Origin: Streptomyces sannanensis
GTDB taxonomy: Bacteria; Actinomycetota; Actinomycetes; Streptomycetales; Streptomycetaceae
Length of the DNA stretch: 64,000 nt
Direction: 5' to 3'
NCBI RefSeq assembly: GCF_039536205.1
Contig: NZ_BAAAYL010000001.1
Location: forward strand, 4,960,001 to 5,024,000
Under the pieces are notes generated by a model. It worked only from the letters and a program-made list of their open reading frames with translations. It was not told the origin of the DNA and searched no databases. The position numbers and the translations under genes are program-made. This document shows positions 59,065-64,000 of this stretch, piece by piece (within the stretch, counting starts at the first letter, position 1; each line of letters starts with the position of its first letter).

Positions 59065-60978
59065 GTGACCAACCCTGTCCCGCCGCGCCAGACCCCGGAC
59101 AAGCCGTGGCGTTCCGAGGGCGCTCCTCCGCCGGCTCCGCCGAAGAAGCGGATGCCCAGTGGCTGGGTGGGGCTGGTCCTCGCCGCGGTGGTCGTCTTCC
59201 TGCTCGCCAACCTGGTGGTGGCGCAGGTCACCAAGGGCAACGAGAAGGCGATCTCGTACACGGAGTTCAGCAAGCAGGTCGGGGCGGGCAATGTCGCGAA
59301 GATCTACTCCAAGGGCGACGCGATCCAGGGCGAGTTCAAGACCTCCCAGTCGCTGTCCGGCGGCACGGAGAAGTACGTCAAGTTCACCACCCAGCGACCT
59401 TCCTTCGCGGACGACAAGCTCTGGTCCGAACTCACCAAGAAGAACGTCACGGTGACGGCCGAGCCGGTCGTCCAGGAGCACAGTTTCCTGACCAATCTGA
59501 TGCTGTCGCTCGCGCCGATGGTGCTGCTGGTCGCGCTGTGGGTGTTCATCAGCCGGCGGGTGGGCAGTGCGATGGGCGGCATGCTCGGGCGCAAGGCGCC
59601 GCCCAGGCCCGTGGAGCTGCTCGAGGGCAGGCGCACCTCGTTCGCCGACGTGGCGGGGATCGACGAGGTCAAGGGGGAGCTCGACGATGTGGTCGACTTC
59701 CTCAAGCATCCCGACGCGTACCGCCGCATGGGCGCGAGGATGCCTGGCGGGGTGCTGCTCGCGGGTCCTCCGGGCACCGGCAAGACGCTGCTGGCGCGGG
59801 CGGTGGCGGGGGAGGCGGGGGTGCCGTTCTTCTCCGCGTCCGCGTCCGAGTTCATAGAGATGATCGTCGGGGTCGGGGCGAGCCGGGTGCGGGAGCTCTT
59901 CGGGGAGGCCCGCAAGGTCGCCCCGGCCATCATCTTCATCGACGAGATCGACACCATCGGGCGGATGCGCGGCGGCGGCGCCGCGATGGGCGGGCACGAC
60001 GAGCGCGAGCAGACGCTGAATCAGATCCTCACGGAGATGGACGGTTTTACCGGTTCCGAGGGTGTGGTCGTCGTCGCCGCCACGAACCGCGCCGATGTCC
60101 TCGACCCCGCGCTGACCCGCCCGGGCCGCTTCGACCGGATCGTGAACGTCTCCCCGCCCGACCGCGGCGGGCGCGAGGCGATCCTCAGGATCCACACCCG
60201 TGAGATCCCACTGGCGAACGATGTCGACCTCACCCATGTCGCCCGTACGACTCCGGGCATGACCGGGGCGGATCTCGCCAACCTCGCCAATGAGGCCGCA
60301 CTCCTCGCGGTCAAGCGCCAGCGGTCGTACGTCACCCAGTCCGATCTCTCCGACGCCCTGGAGAAGGTCCAGCTCGGTGCGGAGCGCCCGCTCGTGATGC
60401 CGCCCGAGGAGCGCCGCCGCACCGCTTACCACGAGAGCGGCCATGCGTTGCTCGGGATGCTCCAGCCGGGCGCGGACCCGGTGCGCAAGGTCACCATCGT
60501 GCCGCGGGGCCGGGCGCTGGGTGTCACGCTGTCCACGCCGGAGGCGGACAAGTACGCGTACACCGAGGAGTATCTGCGCGGCAGGATCATCGGCGCGCTG
60601 GGCGGCATGGCGGCCGAGCAGGTCGTCTACGGGGTCGTCACGACGGGCTCGGAGAGCGATCTGGAGCAGGTCACGAGTATCGCGCGGGGCATGGTCGGGC
60701 GTTGGGGGATGAGCGAGCGCGTCGGCCGCCTCACGGCCATACCCAGCGATGCCCAGCAGGCGTACGGCCTGTCGGCGGCGCCGGTCACGCTGGACCGGGT
60801 CGACAGCGAGATGCGGCGGATCGTGGACGAGTGCTACGACAAGGCGTGCAGCCTGCTGCGCGAGCACCACGACAGGCTGGACGCCCTGGCGGAGGCGCTG
60901 CTGGAGAACGAGACCCTCGAGGAGCAGGCCGCGTACCGTGCGGCCGGTATCCCACGCCTGGCCAAGGATGAATCCTGA
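59065..60978 (+). CDS. FtsH-type membrane AAA+ zinc protease
   Basis: 637 residues from a GTG at 59065. TM1 is about 38-58 ([19 protein letters not shown]), a short extracytoplasmic domain follows, and TM2 is about 148-168. AAA+ domain: [29 protein letters not shown], the second region of homology [17 protein letters not shown]. Protease domain with the zinc motif HESGH. It degrades membrane and short-lived proteins. It is shorter in its tail than typical FtsH of this group and may be a second paralogue. TAACGT ends seven bases before the GTG (leaderless). Confidence 0.95.
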   Translation: MTNPVPPRQTPDKPWRSEGAPPPAPPKKRMPSGWVGLVLAAVVVFLLANLVVAQVTKGNEKAISYTEFSKQVGAGNVAKIYSKGDAIQGEFKTSQSLSGGTEKYVKFTTQRPSFADDKLWSELTKKNVTVTAEPVVQEHSFLTNLMLSLAPMVLLVALWVFISRRVGSAMGGMLGRKAPPRPVELLEGRRTSFADVAGIDEVKGELDDVVDFLKHPDAYRRMGARMPGGVLLAGPPGTGKTLLARAVAGEAGVPFFSASASEFIEMIVGVGASRVRELFGEARKVAPAIIFIDEIDTIGRMRGGGAAMGGHDEREQTLNQILTEMDGFTGSEGVVVVAATNRADVLDPALTRPGRFDRIVNVSPPDRGGREAILRIHTREIPLANDVDLTHVARTTPGMTGADLANLANEAALLAVKRQRSYVTQSDLSDALEKVQLGAERPLVMPPEERRRTAYHESGHALLGMLQPGADPVRKVTIVPRGRALGVTLSTPEADKYAYTEEYLRGRIIGALGGMAAEQVVYGVVTTGSESDLEQVTSIARGMVGRWGMSERVGRLTAIPSDAQQAYGLSAAPVTLDRVDSEMRRIVDECYDKACSLLREHHDRLDALAEALLENETLEEQAAYRAAGIPRLAKDES

Positions 60979-61213
60979 TCAGGATTTATGCCTGTCTGCC
61001 TGGCGAGTGAGCCGAAGGGGCGCGCGGGTGTCGAAAGGGAGCGTGGGCACCTCTGGGGGAGGTAGCTGGGGGAGCGCAGAGGCTCCGAGGAACGAGGGGC
61101 CGAGGCTGCATCGTTGTGCGGCTCCGCCGCGTGGTCGACCGTCGACACACGCTTGAGCGCCGCGTGGGGGTCCCCCCCCGGACGAAGTCTGGGGGAGAAC
61201 CGAGCCGCAGAAG
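60979..61213. other. Spacer with REP-like sequence between ftsH and the methyltransferase gene
   Basis: 235 bases between convergent genes. GTGGGGGTCCCCCCCCGGAC to GGGGGAG at 61164-61197 is a diverged REP-like palindrome, and CTCTGGGGGAGGTAGCTGGG at 61051-61070 matches the units found in the MITE-like copies. Confidence 0.65.
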
Positions 61214-62011
61214 TCAGGGCACGCGCGTGATCATGTAGCGGAACACATTGGGCATCCAGACCGTGCCGTCCTTGCGGAGATGGCGGTGCAGGGCCTCGGC
61301 GAGTTCCTTCTCGACCTGTGGCGGGTCGGTCGCCCGGGCCGCCGTGTCGAAGAGGCCCGTGGAGAGCAGGCCGCGGACCGCGCTGTCGAGGTCGGCGTAG
61401 CCGAAGGGGCAGGCCACCCGGCCGGAGCCGTCGGGCTTCAGTCCGGCGCGCGCGGCGACGTCCTCCAGGGTGTCCCGGCCGAAGGCGGGCGGGGTGTCGC
61501 TCAGCCGGCCGGCCACTCGCAGCACGGCTGAGGTGGCGCAGCGCTCAGCCGGCCCCCAGCCGGCCAGCACCACGGCGCTGCCGCGCTCCGCGAGCGGCAC
61601 GGCGGCCGTCAGGGCGGCTACGAGGGCCTCCGAGTCGCCGGCGGTGCACCCGATCGGGTCAAATGCGGTGATGAGGTTGTAGCAGCCGGGGGTCTCCGCC
61701 GGACCGCTCTCCAGCAGCCGGGCCCGGTCGCCCGGTGCGTCGGGCAGCTGCCGCAGCCGCTCACGGGCGAGGGCGAGCCGCTCGGCATGGGTGTCGGTTC
61801 CGGTGAGGTGTACGCCCCTGCCGGCCGCCATGAGAAGGGCGAGCCCGGAGCCGCAGCCGAGGGCGAGCAGCCGGGTGGCGGGGCCGACCTCCAGGCGCTC
61901 GTACACCGCTTCGTAAAGCGGTACCAGCATCCGTTCCTGGATCTCCGCCCAGTCCCGGGCGCGAGCGCGGGCATCCGGGTTCGGGTGGTGCCGGACGAGC
62001 GTCGGTGTCAT
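61214..62011 (-). CDS. SAM-dependent methyltransferase-like protein
   Basis: 265 residues from the ATG at 62011 (MTPTLVRHHPNPDARAR), with GGGGCG upstream. Class I Rossmann motif LLALGCGSGLALLMAAG, followed by the acidic end of strand 2 (LTGTDTHAERL) and ITAFDPIGC. Methyl acceptor unknown. It is divergent from proS and convergent with the FtsH gene. Confidence 0.85.
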   Translation of the reverse strand: MTPTLVRHHPNPDARARARDWAEIQERMLVPLYEAVYERLEVGPATRLLALGCGSGLALLMAAGRGVHLTGTDTHAERLALARERLRQLPDAPGDRARLLESGPAETPGCYNLITAFDPIGCTAGDSEALVAALTAAVPLAERGSAVVLAGWGPAERCATSAVLRVAGRLSDTPPAFGRDTLEDVAARAGLKPDGSGRVACPFGYADLDSAVRGLLSTGLFDTAARATDPPQVEKELAEALHRHLRKDGTVWMPNVFRYMITRVP

Positions 62012-62211
62012 CGAAAGCGCCCCAATCCGCCGAGAGGTCAGCTGTGCCCTGGTTGACAGGCCCCCCGTGTACGCGTGCGCTCGCACTTCCCCCGTATGCC
62101 AGAGAACTCCGCATCCGTGCCCGCGTCCAGAGGCTGTACGGCACTGTCCGGCCCGGTCCCCGTCCGGGGCCGATTCACGATTCATGATGCGTACGCAATA
62201 CGATTCCTGCC

Positions 62212-63627
62212 ATGGCAAAGGCACCCGTTCTCACGCCCCAGGCGGAAGACTTCCCCCGCTGGTACCAGGACCTGGTCAACAAGGCCGAGCTGGCGGACAA
62301 CGGCCCGGTGCGCGGCACCATGGTCATCCGACCGTACGGGTACAGCCTGTGGGAGCGGATGCAGCAGGAGATGGACGCCCGCATCAAGGAGGCCGGCGCC
62401 CAGAACGCGTACTTCCCGATGTTCATCCCGCAGGCCTACCTGACGAAGGAGGCGGAGCACGTCGAGGGCTTCTCCCCGGAGCTCGCGGTCGTGACGCACG
62501 GAGGCGGCAAGGAGCTGGAGGAGCCGATCGTCGTGCGCCCCACCTCCGAGACGATCATCAACGACTACTTCTCGAAGTGGGTGCAGAGCTACCGCGATCT
62601 GCCGCTGCTGATCAACCAGTGGGCGAACGTGGTCCGCTGGGAGATGCGTCCGCGCGTGTTCCTGCGCACCAGCGAGTTCCTCTGGCAGGAGGGCCACACC
62701 GCCCATGCCACCTATGAGGACGCCCGTGACTACGCGGCCCGTATCCACCGGGACGTCTACGCGGACTTCATGGTCAACGTGCTGGGCATCGACGTGGTCC
62801 TGGGCCGGAAGACTCCCAAGGAGCGCTTCGCGGGCGCCATCAACACCCTCACGCTCGAGGCCATGATGGGCGACGGCAAGGCGCTGCAGATGGGTACGAG
62901 CCATGAGCTCGGCACCAACTTCGCCAAGGCGTTCAACACCTCCTACCTGTCCAGGGAGGGCAAGCAGGAGCTGGTCTGGCAGACCTCGTGGGGTGTGTCG
63001 ACCCGTATGGTCGGCGGTCTGATCATGTCGCACGGCGACGACAACGGTCTGCGTGTCCCGCCGCGTCTGGCGCCCGTCCAGGTCGTCGTGCTGGCCATCA
63101 AGGGCGACGAGGCGGTGCTCGCCAAGGTCCGCGAGATCGGTGACCGGCTGAAGGACGCGGGCATCCGGGTCCGGATCGACGACCGCACCGACACGCCGTT
63201 CGGCCGTCGCGCCGTCGACTGGGAGCTGAAGGGCGTACCGGTACGGATCGAGGTCGGCCCGCGCGACCTGGAGAGCCACACCGTGATGCTGGCCCGCCGC
63301 ATTCCGGGCGGCAAGGAGCAGGTGCGCATCGAGGCGCTGGCCGAGCTGCTGCCGCGGGTACTGGAGGAGGACCAGGCGCTGCTGCTGGCACAGTCGCGTG
63401 AGCGGCGCGAGGCCCGTACCACCGAGGTGACCACGTTGAAGGAGGCCGCCGAGGCCGCCACCGCCGGCGGCTGGGCGCGCATCCCGTGGGCGAACGTCGG
63501 CGCCGAGGGCGAGGCCGAGCTGGCCGAGCAGGCGGTGACCGTACGCTGTCTGGTCACAGAGGACGGGGCGGTGCCGGACGCGGATGACGCCCCGGGTACT
63601 GTCGCTCTCGTGGCCCGCGCCTACTGA
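62212..63627 (+). CDS. proS: Prolyl-tRNA synthetase (eukaryote/archaea-like, ProS type 3)
   Basis: 471 residues, without the editing insertion of the long bacterial form. Class II motifs: VIRPYGYSLWERMQQ, motif 2 VVRWEMRPRVFLRTSEFLWQEGH, motif 3 region MSHGDDNGLRVPPRLAP. The anticodon domain follows and the C-terminal end is the TVALVARAY typical of this type (terminal Tyr). TACGAT at 62199-62204 ends seven bases before the ATG, giving another probable leaderless mRNA. Confidence 0.96.
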   Translation: MAKAPVLTPQAEDFPRWYQDLVNKAELADNGPVRGTMVIRPYGYSLWERMQQEMDARIKEAGAQNAYFPMFIPQAYLTKEAEHVEGFSPELAVVTHGGGKELEEPIVVRPTSETIINDYFSKWVQSYRDLPLLINQWANVVRWEMRPRVFLRTSEFLWQEGHTAHATYEDARDYAARIHRDVYADFMVNVLGIDVVLGRKTPKERFAGAINTLTLEAMMGDGKALQMGTSHELGTNFAKAFNTSYLSREGKQELVWQTSWGVSTRMVGGLIMSHGDDNGLRVPPRLAPVQVVVLAIKGDEAVLAKVREIGDRLKDAGIRVRIDDRTDTPFGRRAVDWELKGVPVRIEVGPRDLESHTVMLARRIPGGKEQVRIEALAELLPRVLEEDQALLLAQSRERREARTTEVTTLKEAAEAATAGGWARIPWANVGAEGEAELAEQAVTVRCLVTEDGAVPDADDAPGTVALVARAY

Positions 63628-63644
63628 GGCGCCCCGGGCGCCTC
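63626..63644 (+). terminator. Short terminator overlapping the proS stop
   Basis: GAGGCGCC/GGCGCCTC stem of 8 bp with a 3-base loop, starting inside the TGA. Confidence 0.7.
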
Positions 63645-63663
63645 TGGAGCCTCTTGCCGGGCG

Positions 63664-63706
63664 GTACGCCCCGGCGTGCGGACTTTGTCTACGCGCCGGG
63701 GCGTAC
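63664..63706. terminator. Second, larger hairpin after proS
   Basis: Perfect 13-bp stem GTACGCCCCGGCG/CGCCGGGGCGTAC (63664-63676 with 63694-63706) and a 17-base loop. It may be a back-up terminator or an RNA element of the next gene. Confidence 0.65.
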
Positions 63707-63868
63707 GCGCTGGTACGTACCACCTTGGTGCGAGCTGCGCTGCTTCTCCGCAGATCAGCGCACCCGCCCTCGTCCGGACAGATGAATGCCAACTGACTGG
63801 TACGTGCAAAATATTTGGGATGACCCCGGAATCGGAACACGGGGGCACTCCGGCTCGTTGGGCACGAC

Positions 63869-64000
63869 GTGAGCACGACACCACCTGTTCTCGCCGCAGA
63901 GCTGGCGCAGGCGTGGGCCGACATTCAAAGGTTCCACCCCGAGCTGCCGGATCTTGCCGCGCCCGAGTCCCTGATCGGAGAGTCGTCGTCGGCCTGTGGC
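63869..64000 (+). CDS. Conserved hypothetical protein, N-terminal part (cut by window edge)
   Basis: Open from a GTG at 63869 to the end: VSTTPPVLAAELAQAWADIQ, then FHPELPDLAAPESLIG and SSSACG. 44 residues are visible. I recall proteins with this start as common in actinobacteria, continuing into a helical domain with a conserved His-rich motif, but that part is not in the window, so no function is given. Confidence 0.65.
   Translation, partial: MSTTPPVLAAELAQAWADIQRFHPELPDLAAPESLIGESSSACG

Overview
This window reads as a core-chromosome segment of a Streptomyces. Base composition and third-codon GC are very high, GTG starts are frequent, and the landmark genes are conservons, ndgR, nsdA, glcP and amtB-glnK-glnD. 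From memory, the order matches the stretch of Streptomyces coelicolor from about SCO5535 (accB) to the SCO559x genes. I used that synteny to choose symbols and have not checked it by search. The window opens inside accB and closes inside an unidentified gene.

Layout. 0-1 kb: end of accB, then accE (acyl-CoA carboxylase). 1.2-11.6 kb: two adjacent conservons on the minus strand (cvn2, then cvn1). Each has a kinase-like ATPase, a roadblock protein, a DUF742 protein and a small GTPase, and their GTPase genes share 539 identical bases. 12-16.3 kb: a 62-residue protein with a repeated NPRRT motif, an FAH-family enzyme, gltX and two exported accessory proteins. 16.5-18.2 kb: a MITE-like repeat, a HAD phosphatase and five tRNA genes (Gln, Glu, Glu, Gln, Glu). 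18.2-22.7 kb: ndgR divergent from leuCD, a small conserved protein, hupS and a cold-shock-like protein. 22.7-30.3 kb: cofC, plsC-gpsA-ddlA, a repeat-rich spacer, a DUF3515 lipoprotein, an AsnC-type protein, thiL-thiD and rpmB. 30.5-42.7 kb: a DAK2/FakA-like protein, recG, rsmD, coaD, a coiled-coil protein, DUF177-rpmF-rnc, mutM, an HxlR regulator divergent from a flavodoxin-like reductase, a CAP-domain protein, acyP and a 71-residue coiled-coil protein. 42.9-50.4 kb: smc, glcP, ftsY and a frameshifted primase-polymerase-type gene. 50.8-56.9 kb: nsdA and the nitrogen operon amtB-glnK-glnD behind a GlnR-like site. 57-64 kb: a decayed CRISPR-like array, ffh, an FtsH-type protease, a methyltransferase, proS and a partial gene.

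How the genes work together. The window is mostly housekeeping: lipid precursor supply (accBE, plsC, gpsA), cell wall (ddlA), leucine and thiamine synthesis, tRNA charging, ribosome assembly and RNA processing, recombination and repair, chromosome organisation (smc, hupS), protein targeting (ftsY, ffh) and nitrogen sensing. The conservons and nsdA add Streptomyces-type developmental control.

The least ordinary signals are small repeats that touch genes. MITE-like elements end in CTAG and supply stop codons, a protein tail and part of a promoter. A short palindromic repeat sits inside two coding sequences in different reading frames. Other notable points are gene conversion between the cvnD genes, a CRISPR relic between glnD and ffh, the 62-residue NPRRT protein, and many genes with a -10 box placed for leaderless transcription.
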